DNA of 18,367 nucleotides from an uncultured Collinsella sp. (GCA_958346935.1 CATVTM010000041.1:1-18367); one strand, 5' to 3'. Shown: positions 1 through 6,426, counted from the stretch's first letter. Notes: generated by a model from the sequence alone, not told the origin. Made by a program: numbers and translations.

Positions 1-79
1 CTCATATTTGCCACTTTTTGACCACAGGGGCATCTACCGTGCAAAATCGATAGGTCAAATCTGCCAAAAACGGCCCGTA

Positions 80-107
80 AAAGAGCTCCCATTGCTGGGA
101 GCTCTTT
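80..107 (-). terminator. Second (distal) copy of the tRNA-Leu terminator hairpin
   Basis: An 11-bp perfect stem (80-90 with 97-107) encloses the loop ATTGCT. On the minus strand it is followed by a single T and then GC-rich sequence, so it is a weaker intrinsic terminator than its twin at 268-292. It belongs to the direct repeat 84-132, which duplicates the tRNA-Leu 3' end and terminator. The arms are self-complementary, so it could also act on plus-strand transcripts. Confidence 0.6.
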
Positions 108-132
108 CATTTAATGGTGCGGGCGAAAGGAC
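84..132. repeat. Direct repeat, copy 1: terminator plus tRNA-Leu 3' end remnant
   Basis: Positions 84-132 match 273-321 over 49 bases with one mismatch (T111 against G300), at an offset of 189 bp. Each copy holds the terminator hairpin and, on the minus strand, the last tRNA-Leu bases from within the T-loop through the acceptor stem and CCA. This copy is not attached to a complete tRNA: identity stops inside the T-loop, and a GC-rich hairpin sequence begins. It is therefore a tRNA 3'-end remnant. Confidence 0.9.
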
Positions 133-267
133 GTCCGCGTATCCGCTTCGCGGATACGCACCGGCATCGGCCGCCTGTCGGCGTCCTCGCCAGCTCGCTA
201 AAAACGCTCCGCGTTTTCTTTACGCTCGCTCCTTCGCAGGTTCAAGTCCCTGCGATGGGCCCATAAC
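133..267 (-). repeat. GC-rich hairpin spacer with inverted tRNA T-arm (tRNA-Leu locus)
   Basis: This segment lies between the two direct repeats. It holds a 10-bp hairpin with a TTC loop (137-146 with 150-159), a second hairpin AAAACGC/GCGTTTT (201-207 with 211-217), and a T-arm-like hairpin at 235-254 whose AGGTTCAAGTCC (238-249) is the exact reverse complement of the tRNA-Leu T-arm at 318-329. A 10-bp palindrome ATGGGCCCAT follows (255-264). No credible coding frame is seen. Read on the minus strand, it resembles the spacer at 6241-6356 in order and in several motifs. Confidence 0.6.
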
Positions 268-292
268 AAAAAAGCTCCCATTGCTGGGAGCT
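268..292 (-). terminator. Intrinsic terminator of tRNA-Leu
   Basis: On the minus strand a 7-bp stem (273-279 with 286-292, loop ATTGCT) is followed by six T residues (268-273 on the plus strand). It lies just downstream of the tRNA-Leu 3' end at 304, as expected for a Rho-independent terminator. Confidence 0.85.
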
Positions 293-321
293 CTTTCATG
301 TAATGGTGCGGGCGAAAGGAC
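273..321. repeat. Direct repeat, copy 2: overlaps the intact tRNA-Leu 3' end and terminator
   Basis: This partner of 84-132 runs from the terminator stem into the T-loop of the complete tRNA-Leu gene. Identity ends at 321; after it the true tRNA continues while copy 1 diverges. Ending inside a T-loop is also typical of site-specific integration at tRNA genes, but no integrase gene is present here. Confidence 0.9.
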
Positions 322-390
322 TTGAACCTTCATGGGGTTGCCCCCATACGGACCTGAACCGTACGCGTCTGCCAATTCCGCCACGCCCGC
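304..390 (-). tRNA. tRNA-Leu (anticodon CAG)
   Basis: Read on the minus strand, the gene folds as a class II tRNA. The acceptor GCGGGCG pairs fully with CGCCCGC. The anticodon stem TACGG/CCGTA encloses the loop TTCAGGT, giving anticodon CAG. There is a long variable arm with a GGGG/CCCC stem, and a T-arm GAAGG-TTCAAGT-CCTTT. The 3' CCA is encoded (304-306). The long variable arm and CAG anticodon identify tRNA-Leu. It lies 43 bp downstream of tatD, in the same direction, with its own candidate promoter and a terminator at 268-292. Confidence 0.95.
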
Positions 391-401
391 GTGCAGGAAT
401 T

Positions 402-430
402 AGAATAACGGAGCGCCAGCGCGAACGCAA
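402..430 (-). promoter_or_regulatory. Candidate promoter of tRNA-Leu
   Basis: On the minus strand there is a -35 box TTGCGT (425-430), a 17-bp spacer and a -10 box TATTCT (402-407), placing the start a few bases upstream of the tRNA 5' end at 390. The spacing is ideal for a housekeeping sigma factor, and the position between tatD and the tRNA fits. Confidence 0.6.
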
Positions 431-433
431 GAA

Positions 434-1351
434 CTATTTTTGAAAAAGTTTGCGGGCATTTTCCCAAGCGGCTTGCGCGATTGCTTCGGCATTCTCGCCG
501 GTGCGGTCGACACGGTCGTTGACCAGCGCGTTTGCCGTAATGGAAATCATCGCGGGCTCGCACTCAAGACCTCGAATGGGCTCTGGGGCCATGTACGGGC
601 AATCCGTCTCGAACAAAATTCGATCGAGCGGGGTTGCCGCGAATGCCTCGCGCACGTCGTCGTTGCGCTTAAAGGTTGCCGCACCGCCATAGGCAATGTA
701 GCAACCCAAATCCACAAAGCGCTCCATCGTGGCGCGGTCCTCGCCAAAGCAGTGCAGCACACAACCGGCCTGGGGCACGCCCACCTCACGAAGCACGTTG
801 TACGCATCCATATGCGAGGTGCGCTCCCCATCCGAGTCCTCGTGCCGCAGGTGCAGCTCCACCGGCACATTGCGGCGCACGGCAACTTCGAGCTGACGCG
901 CCATGCAATCAATCTGCACACTGTGGGGCGCCGGCGCGATGTCGTCGTCGTAATCCATGTGGTAGTCCAGACCGATCTCGCCGATACCGGCGCACAAAGG
1001 GTCATCGAGCGCAGCAACAACCTGCGCGTGAATGTCATCGGTATAATCCGGCGCGCCATAGGGGTGAACGCCAGCGAGATACTTGATCTGCGGAATATCC
1101 CGCATCGGCAGAATTTCGCGCACGAGCCAGTCGCTATAGTCCGTCACGCTGCGCTTGTCGGCGATGGGGTCGAGCATCGTCACCAACAGGTCGACGCCCG
1201 CGGCTTTGGCGCGCACGAGCGTCTCGGGCACTTCTTTCCCCCAAAACGAAAGCAGATGCGCATGCGTGTCAGCAAGCGGTGCCAAGGGCACGGGACAAGC
1301 AACCGTCTTCTTTTTCTTGGTAAACGTCACGCGTTCGGCATTAGGCATCAT
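434..1351 (-). CDS. tatD: TatD family metal-dependent hydrolase (DNase)
   Basis: A 305-residue TatD-type TIM-barrel metallohydrolase. Family members are Mg-dependent 3'-5' nucleases acting on single-stranded DNA and RNA. The metal-site motifs are visible in order: DTHAHL near the N-terminus, GEIGLDY, VELHLRHED, VLHCFGE and ETDCPYMAPEP. The protein is longer than the usual roughly 260 residues, with about 25 basic residues ahead of DTHAHL and an Asp-rich insertion after GLDY. The start chosen is the first of two adjacent ATGs (1351 and 1348), with AGGAG seven bases upstream. The open frame extends further upstream, but that part lies inside ksgA. The start region overlaps the ksgA stop, so translation is probably coupled. 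In Bacillus the related block runs rsmI-metS-tatD-rnmV-ksgA; here the tatD/ksgA order is reversed and rnmV is absent. Confidence 0.93.
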   Translation of the reverse strand: MMPNAERVTFTKKKKTVACPVPLAPLADTHAHLLSFWGKEVPETLVRAKAAGVDLLVTMLDPIADKRSVTDYSDWLVREILPMRDIPQIKYLAGVHPYGAPDYTDDIHAQVVAALDDPLCAGIGEIGLDYHMDYDDDIAPAPHSVQIDCMARQLEVAVRRNVPVELHLRHEDSDGERTSHMDAYNVLREVGVPQAGCVLHCFGEDRATMERFVDLGCYIAYGGAATFKRNDDVREAFAATPLDRILFETDCPYMAPEPIRGLECEPAMISITANALVNDRVDRTGENAEAIAQAAWENARKLFQK

Positions 1352-2201
1352 GGATGAGCTCCTGAGCCAGGCGGATAAAGTCGGCAACATCAAGCGTTTC
1401 TGCGCGCGTGGTGGGTGCGATACCGCAAGCCTCAAAGGCGGCGTCGAGCACGTCCTTGGCAAAGCCGTTGGCGCTCATGGAGTTGCGAATCGTCTTGCGG
1501 CGCTGAGCAAACGCGGCGTCGATCACACGAGTCACAAACTCGCGGTCGAGGCCCTCGGGCGCCACGCCGTCAACGCGATCGATGCGTACTACGGCAGAAT
1601 CCACATGCGGCGCCGGCATAAAGCAGCGCGGCGGCACCTCAAAGCGCCCCGTCACCTGCGCATACAGGCCGAGCTTTGCCGTGTAGCCGCCATAGGTCTT
1701 GTTGCCCGGCGTTGCGGCAATACGATCTGCAACTTCCTTTTGCACCATGACGACAGCGCGCTTAAGCGCGGGCATCGTCTGGAAAAATTGCAAAATGATC
1801 GTCGCCGCCACGTTATAGGGCAAGTTCGCGACAAATACCGTCGGCTCACCGCCCGCAGCCTGCTCAATCTGCTCCGGGCCCACCTTAAGCGCGTCGCCCA
1901 TGATAAAGCGGAAGTTGGCATAGTCGGCGGCGTGGGCATCGAGCACCGGCTCGAGCTCGGGATCGGCCTCGATCGATGTGACGCACGCCGCCTCCTGCAG
2001 CAGGGCCAGCGTCAGCGTGCCACAACCCGGGCCGACCTCGAGCACGCGCTCATCGCCCGCAAGCTCGGCAAGCTCGCAAATGCGCTCGATCACATGGTTG
2101 TCGATCAGGAAGTTTTGGCCCAGGCGATGCTTGGTCGCAAGGCCAAACTCCTCTAGCAACTCCCTGGTTGCCGTAGGGTTTGCCAAAGGCGAAGTTGTCA
2201 T
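1341..2201 (-). CDS. ksgA: 16S rRNA (adenine(1518)-N6/adenine(1519)-N6)-dimethyltransferase
   Basis: KsgA (RsmA) dimethylates two adjacent adenosines in helix 45 of 16S rRNA late in 30S assembly, using S-adenosylmethionine. The 286-residue length is normal. Visible motifs are HRLGQNFL (residues 26-32), the SAM-binding VLEVGPGCGTLT (53-64), an acidic motif II (SIEAD) and the catalytic NLPYN (126-130). The ATG at 2201 is preceded by a strong GAGGAGG ribosome-binding site. The 3' end overlaps the tatD start by 11 bases. A terminator hairpin at 2238-2268 separates it from metG upstream, so it probably starts its own transcript. Its loss typically confers kasugamycin resistance in studied bacteria. 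Confidence 0.96.
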   Translation of the reverse strand: MTTSPLANPTATRELLEEFGLATKHRLGQNFLIDNHVIERICELAELAGDERVLEVGPGCGTLTLALLQEAACVTSIEADPELEPVLDAHAADYANFRFIMGDALKVGPEQIEQAAGGEPTVFVANLPYNVAATIILQFFQTMPALKRAVVMVQKEVADRIAATPGNKTYGGYTAKLGLYAQVTGRFEVPPRCFMPAPHVDSAVVRIDRVDGVAPEGLDREFVTRVIDAAFAQRRKTIRNSMSANGFAKDVLDAAFEACGIAPTTRAETLDVADFIRLAQELIHDA

Positions 2202-2237
2202 GGTTGCCTCCTCAACATGGTGGCTGCATCGTAAAGC

Positions 2238-2268
2238 AAAAGGGCATGGACCGTTGCGGCCATGCCCT
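2238..2268 (-). terminator. Intrinsic terminator of metG
   Basis: A 9-bp perfect stem AGGGCATGG/CCATGCCCT (2241-2249 with 2260-2268) is followed on the minus strand by TTTTGCTTTA. It sits about 40 bp past the metG stop and just ahead of ksgA. Confidence 0.8.
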
Positions 2269-2310
2269 TACCGTTAACAGCAAATTGCCGATATGGCGCT
2301 CGCGCGGTCT

Positions 2311-3912
2311 TTAGCCCAGACGCGGGAACAGCGGGTCGCCCTTCTCGACGGGCTGACCGCCGGCAAGCAGGCCCCAAGCACAAATGCCCTTGAGGTCGTC
2401 GCTCGCAGCCTCGTCCTCGCAGGACAGGCGGCGCAGAGCCTCGGCAGAAGTCTGAGGCATGAGCGGCATCAGCAGGTGGGCGGCGATGCGGATAGCCTCG
2501 AGCAGGTTGTAGATCACAAACGCCAGCTCGTCGGCCTTGGCCTCGTCCTTGGCGAGCGCCCAGGGCTCGGAATCCTCGATGTAGTGGTTGGCGGCGTGGA
2601 TGAGCTCCATGACCTCGTCCTTTGCTCCGCCGTAATCGAGCACGTCCATCTTGGCCATGTAGCGCTCGACCAGACCGTCGGCAATCTTTGCCAGCGGGTT
2701 GTCGAACGCATCAGCAGACGCCGGCTTGGCAGGTGCGCAACCGTCAAAGTACTTGCCGCTCATGTTGAGCGAGCGCGAGATAAGGTTGCCCCAGCTGTTG
2801 GCCAGGTCGGCATTGTAGACCTGCTCCATGCGCTCGAAGCTGATGGCGCCGTCGGTGCCGGGCACCACGTCGGTCATAAAGTAATAGCGATAGCCCTCGA
2901 CGCCCAGCATGTCGATGACGTCCTGCGGGGCGATGGCGTTGCCGCGGCTCTTGGACATCTTCTCGGCCTTGCCGGTCTCGGCGTTGCGCACGGTCAGGAA
3001 GCCGTGGGCAAAGACGTGCTCGGGCAGGGCCTCGCCAATAGCCATGAGCATGGCGGGCCAAATGACGCAATGGAAACGGATGATGTCCTTGCCCACAATG
3101 TGGAACTGTGCAGGCCAGCGATAGGCCAGCTCGGCACGGGCCTCGTCGGTGTCGACACCGTAGCCGACAGCCGTCATGTAGTTGAGCAGTGCGTCGAACC
3201 ACACGTAGGTCACGTGGCCCTCGTCAAACGGAACCTGGATGCCCCAGTCAAAGCTCGTGCGGCTCACGGAAAGATCGTTGAGGCCGCCCTCGACAAAGCT
3301 GCGCACCTCGTTCATGCGGAACGCAGGCTCAACAAAATCGGGGTGCTCGTCATAGAGCTTGAGCAGCTTGTCCTGGAAGGCGGAAAGCTTAAAGAAGTAG
3401 GACTCCTCCTGCACGCGCTCGAGCGGACGGTGGCAGTCGGGGCACAGGTGCTGGCCGACGCTGCCGTACTCTTCGTCACCCTTCTGGACCTGCGTGTCGG
3501 TGAAGTAGGTCTCGTCGGGCACGCAGTACCAGCCGTCGTAGCTGCCCTTATACAGGTAGCCGGACTCCTTCATGCGCTCCCACAGATACTGCACGGCGTG
3601 ATGCTGGCGCGGCTCGGTGGTACGGATGAAGTCATCATTGGAGATCTCGAGCTTGCTCCAGAGCTCCTTGAAGTGCGGAGCCTGGCTGTCGGTCCACTCC
3701 TGCGGCGTCATGCCATGCTTGGCTGCGGCCTCGGCGACCTTCTCGCCGTGCTCGTCCATGCCGGTCAGGAACTTGACGTTATAGCCGGCGGAGCGGCGAT
3801 AGCGAGCCTGAACGTCGGCAATGATGGTGGAATAAGCCGTGCCCAGGTGCGGATCGGCGTTGACGTAGTAGATAGGCGTCGTGATAAAAAACGAAGGCTT
3901 GGTTTGATCCAT
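2311..3912 (-). CDS. metG: Methionine--tRNA ligase
   Basis: Class I methionyl-tRNA synthetase, which charges tRNA-Met with methionine using ATP. The 533 residues comprise a Rossmann catalytic core with the HIGH-type motif PHLGTAYS (residues 21-28), the active-site KMSKS (318-322), and the alpha-helical anticodon-binding domain with the typical WALAKDE region. The C-terminal EMAP/Trbp111-like tRNA-binding domain found in some homologues is absent. The zinc-knuckle region (residues 128-164) is partly degenerate: C130 is followed by V-P-D rather than a CxxC, while CPDC at 157-160 is intact. ATG at 3912 has GGAGG nine bases upstream. It lies 69 bp downstream of rsmI and is followed by a terminator. 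Confidence 0.97.
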   Translation of the reverse strand: MDQTKPSFFITTPIYYVNADPHLGTAYSTIIADVQARYRRSAGYNVKFLTGMDEHGEKVAEAAAKHGMTPQEWTDSQAPHFKELWSKLEISNDDFIRTTEPRQHHAVQYLWERMKESGYLYKGSYDGWYCVPDETYFTDTQVQKGDEEYGSVGQHLCPDCHRPLERVQEESYFFKLSAFQDKLLKLYDEHPDFVEPAFRMNEVRSFVEGGLNDLSVSRTSFDWGIQVPFDEGHVTYVWFDALLNYMTAVGYGVDTDEARAELAYRWPAQFHIVGKDIIRFHCVIWPAMLMAIGEALPEHVFAHGFLTVRNAETGKAEKMSKSRGNAIAPQDVIDMLGVEGYRYYFMTDVVPGTDGAISFERMEQVYNADLANSWGNLISRSLNMSGKYFDGCAPAKPASADAFDNPLAKIADGLVERYMAKMDVLDYGGAKDEVMELIHAANHYIEDSEPWALAKDEAKADELAFVIYNLLEAIRIAAHLLMPLMPQTSAEALRRLSCEDEAASDDLKGICAWGLLAGGQPVEKGDPLFPRLG

Positions 3913-3981
3913 GGGGTCTGTCCTCCAGAAAAACGTTGCATACAGGGGATGATTCTAACGCAAGGGCTGGATATCCTCCAT

Positions 3982-4860
3982 CTATTGCATATCGAGCACC
4001 ATGGCATAGACATCGCGCTTGCGGCGCGAATACTTCTGCGACAGGCGCTTTGCCACCGCGGAGGCGGGCTCCCCCTCCTCGAGCGCGGCGCGGATATCCT
4101 CGCGCAGGGCCTCATCGGGGTCTACGGCAGTGGCGCCAACCGGCGTGATGCCGGCCTCCTCATCCTCGCTCGGTGGCGCGATGACCAGCGCAATCTCGCC
4201 TTTTACCTCGCCACGGGCACGCAGCTCCTCGGCAAGCTGGGCAGCGGATCCACGCAAGACCTCCTCGTGCAGCTTGGTGAGCTCGCGGCAGACGGCAACC
4301 TCGCGCTGGGGAAAGACCTCGGCCACGGCCTCGAGCGTCGCCACGATGCGATGTGGAGACTCGTAGAAGATGAGTGCGCCGGGCACCACGGCAAGACGTT
4401 GCAGGCGGCGCACACGGTCGCCGTGTTTGCGGCCCAAAAAGCCCTCGAAGAAGAAATGCTCGCAGGGAATGCCGGACGATACGAGCGCCGTAACGCATGC
4501 GGAAGGCCCGGGGATGACCTCGACGGGCACATCGGCCTCACGCGCCGCCTCGACCAGCGCCTGGCCGGGATCGGACACGCTCGGCATGCCGGCGTCCGAG
4601 GCAAAGGCAAGGGTCTCCCCCGCCAGCAGGCGGTCGACCAGGCCGGCGGCGCGACTTGCAATCACATTCTCGTCGCAACGGACGAGCGGCTTGGAAATAC
4701 CCAGATGCATCAGCAGCTTTGAGGTCACGCGCGTGTCCTCGCAGCAGATGGCGTCGGCGGCAGCAAAGGCCTCGCCGACGCGCGGGGACAGGTCGCCCAG
4801 GTTGCCGATGGGCGTACCGACCACATAGAGTTTGCCCGTACGGGCGCTGTTTTGCGTCAT
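3982..4860 (-). CDS. rsmI: 16S rRNA (cytidine(1402)-2'-O)-methyltransferase
   Basis: RsmI 2'-O-methylates C1402 in the 16S rRNA decoding centre, using SAM. The 292 residues show the tetrapyrrole-methylase fold signatures VGTPIGNLGDLSPR (14-27), CEDTR (40-44), SDAGMPSVSDPG (88-99), VIPGPSA (115-121) and FYESPHR (165-171). The C-terminal helical extension, with a KRLSQKYSRRKRDVY stretch, matches the usual RsmI tail. The start ATG at 4860 is 6 bases after the stop of the GH5-like gene, with only a weak TAGG ribosome-binding site overlapping that stop. Translation is therefore probably coupled. rsmI next to metG is a common gram-positive arrangement. Confidence 0.95.
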   Translation of the reverse strand: MTQNSARTGKLYVVGTPIGNLGDLSPRVGEAFAAADAICCEDTRVTSKLLMHLGISKPLVRCDENVIASRAAGLVDRLLAGETLAFASDAGMPSVSDPGQALVEAAREADVPVEVIPGPSACVTALVSSGIPCEHFFFEGFLGRKHGDRVRRLQRLAVVPGALIFYESPHRIVATLEAVAEVFPQREVAVCRELTKLHEEVLRGSAAQLAEELRARGEVKGEIALVIAPPSEDEEAGITPVGATAVDPDEALREDIRAALEEGEPASAVAKRLSQKYSRRKRDVYAMVLDMQ

Positions 4861-4866
4861 ATCAAC

Positions 4867-5928
4867 CTATTCAATCATGCCGCGCTCGAGCGTGCCGAGC
4901 GCCGCGCGGGCATCCCATGCCGCGATGCGCTTCTCGGTCTTCCACGTTTGGAAGAACCAGCCAGCCGCTGGCGCGAACGATGCCAGCTGGTTGGCGATAA
5001 ACACGCGCTCGTAGGCATTGCGACCCTCGGGCGTAACCGACGAATTGGCAAAAATCGCCGCACCCGACCACTCACCCACCAACACGGGGAACCCGGTTGC
5101 AATAGCTTCTTTGAGCTCACGCTTGTTGCGCGAGATCGCCGTGGTCAGGCCGCGGGGGCTCGTGATGTCGAGCGCGTACTCGTCACGGTAATGGTACAGG
5201 TGAAGGTCCATGTAGACGTTCTTGTACTTGGCACCGCGCATAAAATGCTTCCACTCGTTGGGATGCCCCGAAGACGAGAAGACGACGATCTTATCCTCGG
5301 GCATATACGAACGGACGAGCTCGTAGGCATCGCGATAGAAATTGCGCAAGTAGTGGGCCGGAATTCCATCCGTCATGGTAAAGAGGCTCTTGCGGACGCT
5401 CATCTGCGGCGTGTCCAGCAGCTCAATGCCCAGCAGGCTCTCGGCCTCGCCGTAGCGATCGGCCAAGCGCTCGAGCACGTCGAGTGCGACATGACGGCCG
5501 TTGGTGGACGAATGCCACTCGGCAACAGCCTCCGGCGTGGTGGGCGAATCGTTGGAATCGCCCTGGCCACCGGGCACCGTCGCCAGATCGAGCAGCACGC
5601 GGATGTCGTACTTGGCAGCCCACTCAATTGCACGGTCGATGTAGTCGACAACCGAGATGTAGGACGCATCGGCCTCCTGCGAACCAAAGGCATACCAGGG
5701 CACCGGCAGACGCACGGCATTGAGACCGATCTGCGCCATGCGGCGAAAATCGTCCTCACTCACAAACGTCTCGTAATGACGGCGCATGCGCTCGTTATAG
5801 GCGGCGGTGCCCATGGCCTCCTGCAGCTCGGCCGCGTTGGATGCACCGGTCGCCGCGTATAGCGACGGGGTCACCCAAGGCTCGGGAATAAACCAGCCAG
5901 AGAGATTAACGCCGAGTATCCTCTCCAT
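4867..5928 (-). CDS. GH5-like (exo-beta-1,3-glucanase-type) protein, probably catalytically altered
   Basis: A 353-residue protein resembling the glycoside hydrolase family 5 branch that includes fungal exo-1,3-beta-glucanases. Matching features are GVNLSGWFIPEPWVTPSLY (residues 6-24), the VGEWSGA nucleophile motif (284-290, E286), an H-x-Y site (H243, Y245) and FFQTWKTE (325-332). There is no signal peptide, so it is likely cytoplasmic. The catalytic acid/base motif, normally IELLNEP in this branch, reads IELLDTP (169-174), putting Thr173 where the essential Glu belongs. The conserved His of DLHGxPG is also replaced (LDLATVPG). Start chosen: ATG at 5928 with AGGGGG upstream; the open frame extends 39 codons further without a good ribosome-binding site. 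It heads the GH5-rsmI-metG group. The fold call is solid; activity is doubtful. Confidence 0.8.
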   Translation of the reverse strand: MERILGVNLSGWFIPEPWVTPSLYAATGASNAAELQEAMGTAAYNERMRRHYETFVSEDDFRRMAQIGLNAVRLPVPWYAFGSQEADASYISVVDYIDRAIEWAAKYDIRVLLDLATVPGGQGDSNDSPTTPEAVAEWHSSTNGRHVALDVLERLADRYGEAESLLGIELLDTPQMSVRKSLFTMTDGIPAHYLRNFYRDAYELVRSYMPEDKIVVFSSSGHPNEWKHFMRGAKYKNVYMDLHLYHYRDEYALDITSPRGLTTAISRNKRELKEAIATGFPVLVGEWSGAAIFANSSVTPEGRNAYERVFIANQLASFAPAAGWFFQTWKTEKRIAAWDARAALGTLERGMIE

Positions 5929-5947
5929 CACTGCCCCCTTCGGATCG

Positions 5948-5964
5948 TGCAGGCCAAACCTGCA
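5948..5964 (-). promoter_or_regulatory. Hairpin in the leader of the GH5-like gene
   Basis: The inverted repeat TGCAGG/CCTGCA with a 5-base loop lies between the candidate promoter and the ribosome-binding site. It could be a leader hairpin or an operator; its function is not known. Confidence 0.35.
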
Positions 5965-5993
5965 TCGTATTGCATAGGAAAAGTATCGTTTTG

Positions 5994-6033
5994 AGTATAC
6001 CCGCGCGTGCGGACAGACGACCGAACGGTCTGT
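5994..6033 (-). promoter_or_regulatory. Candidate promoter and operator of the GH5-like gene
   Basis: On the minus strand a good -10 box TATACT (5994-5999) lies about 65 bp upstream of the start codon. The -35 position (around 6017-6022) is poor and is covered by the palindrome GACCGAACGGTC (6019-6030), symmetrical except for its centre. The outer arms ACAGAC and TCTGT extend the symmetry. A poor -35 under a palindrome suggests control by a dimeric regulator; TetR-family sites often look like this. No regulator gene is adjacent. Confidence 0.45.
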
Positions 6034-6120
6034 AAAGTAGCGCAAAAGCGGGAGGAATGTCTGGGGCGAGCGGGGTCAAGATGACGTACCGAGATGCGCA
6101 TACACGCCGAGGGCAGGCGC

Positions 6121-6168
6121 CGGAAAGCGCATTCCATTCTTTCGCTCAATAATGGGATGCGCTTTCCG
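6121..6168. repeat. 15-bp inverted repeat (long hairpin)
   Basis: Arms 6121-6135 and 6154-6168 pair over 15 bp with one G-T pair, around an 18-nt loop. There is no T-run on either side, so it is not a typical intrinsic terminator. It abuts the left edge of the tRNA-Phe direct repeat, which begins at 6171. The stretch 5929-6170 holds no gene. Confidence 0.7.
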
Positions 6169-6170
6169 CG

Positions 6171-6240
6171 GGTCCACATAAAAGAAAAGGACCCCTTTGC
6201 AGAGGTCCTAGTCAATTCAAGGTGGCGGGGAAGGGAATCG
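6171..6240. repeat. 70-bp perfect direct repeat, copy 1 (tRNA-Phe 3' end remnant plus terminator)
   Basis: Positions 6171-6240 are identical to 6357-6426 over 70 bp, at an offset of 186 bp. On the minus strand each copy starts at CGATTCC inside the T-loop, runs through the tRNA-Phe 3' end, and includes the terminator hairpin (6180-6209 here) and a little beyond. This copy is not joined to a complete tRNA. Confidence 0.95.
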
Positions 6241-6356
6241 CGTCCGCGCGCTGCGCGGACGGACCGCCGCGGCGCTTACGCGCCTTGCGAGCTACGCTGG
6301 AAAACGCTTGCGCGTTTCCTCAGCTCCGCGCCCTCACGGGGTTCGATTCCATGCAT
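6241..6356 (-). repeat. GC-rich hairpin spacer with inverted tRNA T-arm (tRNA-Phe locus)
   Basis: Located between the 70-bp repeats. It starts with a perfect hairpin CGTCCGCG/CGCGGACG (6241-6248 with 6254-6261) and includes an imperfect hairpin GGAAAACGC/CGCGTTTCC (6299-6307 with 6311-6319). It then carries GGGGTTCGATTCC (6338-6350), the exact reverse complement of the tRNA-Phe T-arm at 6420-6432. A palindrome CCATGCATGG (6349-6358) ends it. The order of parts matches the tRNA-Leu spacer at 133-267. No coding frame is credible. Confidence 0.6.
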
Positions 6357-6405
6357 GGTCCACATAAAAGAAAAGGACCCCTTTGCAGAGGTCCTAGTCA
6401 ATTCA

Positions 6406-6426
<21 letters not shown>
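6357..6426. repeat. 70-bp perfect direct repeat, copy 2 (overlaps the intact tRNA-Phe 3' end)
   Basis: Identical partner of 6171-6240. Identity stops at 6426, inside the T-loop, after which the complete tRNA-Phe continues. Confidence 0.95.
6366..6395 (-). terminator. Intrinsic terminator of tRNA-Phe
   Basis: Stem AGGACC/GGTCCT (6374-6379 with 6390-6395), followed on the minus strand by TTTTCTTTT, just downstream of the tRNA. An identical copy is at 6180-6209. Confidence 0.8.

Noticed and set aside
133..267. A complete second tRNA on the plus strand ending in the T-arm-like hairpin
   Set aside because: Only a T-arm-like hairpin is present, with an 8-base loop. I could find no matching acceptor, D-arm or anticodon arm.
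84..321. CRISPR-like array
   Set aside because: Only two copies of the repeat, which contain tRNA and terminator sequence; no cas genes.
8..325. 105-codon plus-strand open frame over the tRNA-Leu repeats
   Set aside because: It spans both direct repeats and tRNA sequence, so the repeated peptide simply reflects the DNA repeat.
1155..2156. 333-codon plus-strand open frame
   Set aside because: Antisense to ksgA and tatD, with no domain and no ribosome-binding site; a codon-bias shadow.
3952..3980. Separate promoter for metG (TAGAAT at 3952-3957)
   Set aside because: The -10 is fair but the -35 (TGGAGG) is poor, so it was not listed as a feature.
2293..4722. 809-codon plus-strand open frame
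   Set aside because: It lies antisense to metG and rsmI, both unmistakable. The His/Arg/Val-rich translation has no recognisable domain, as expected for a shadow of high-GC genes.
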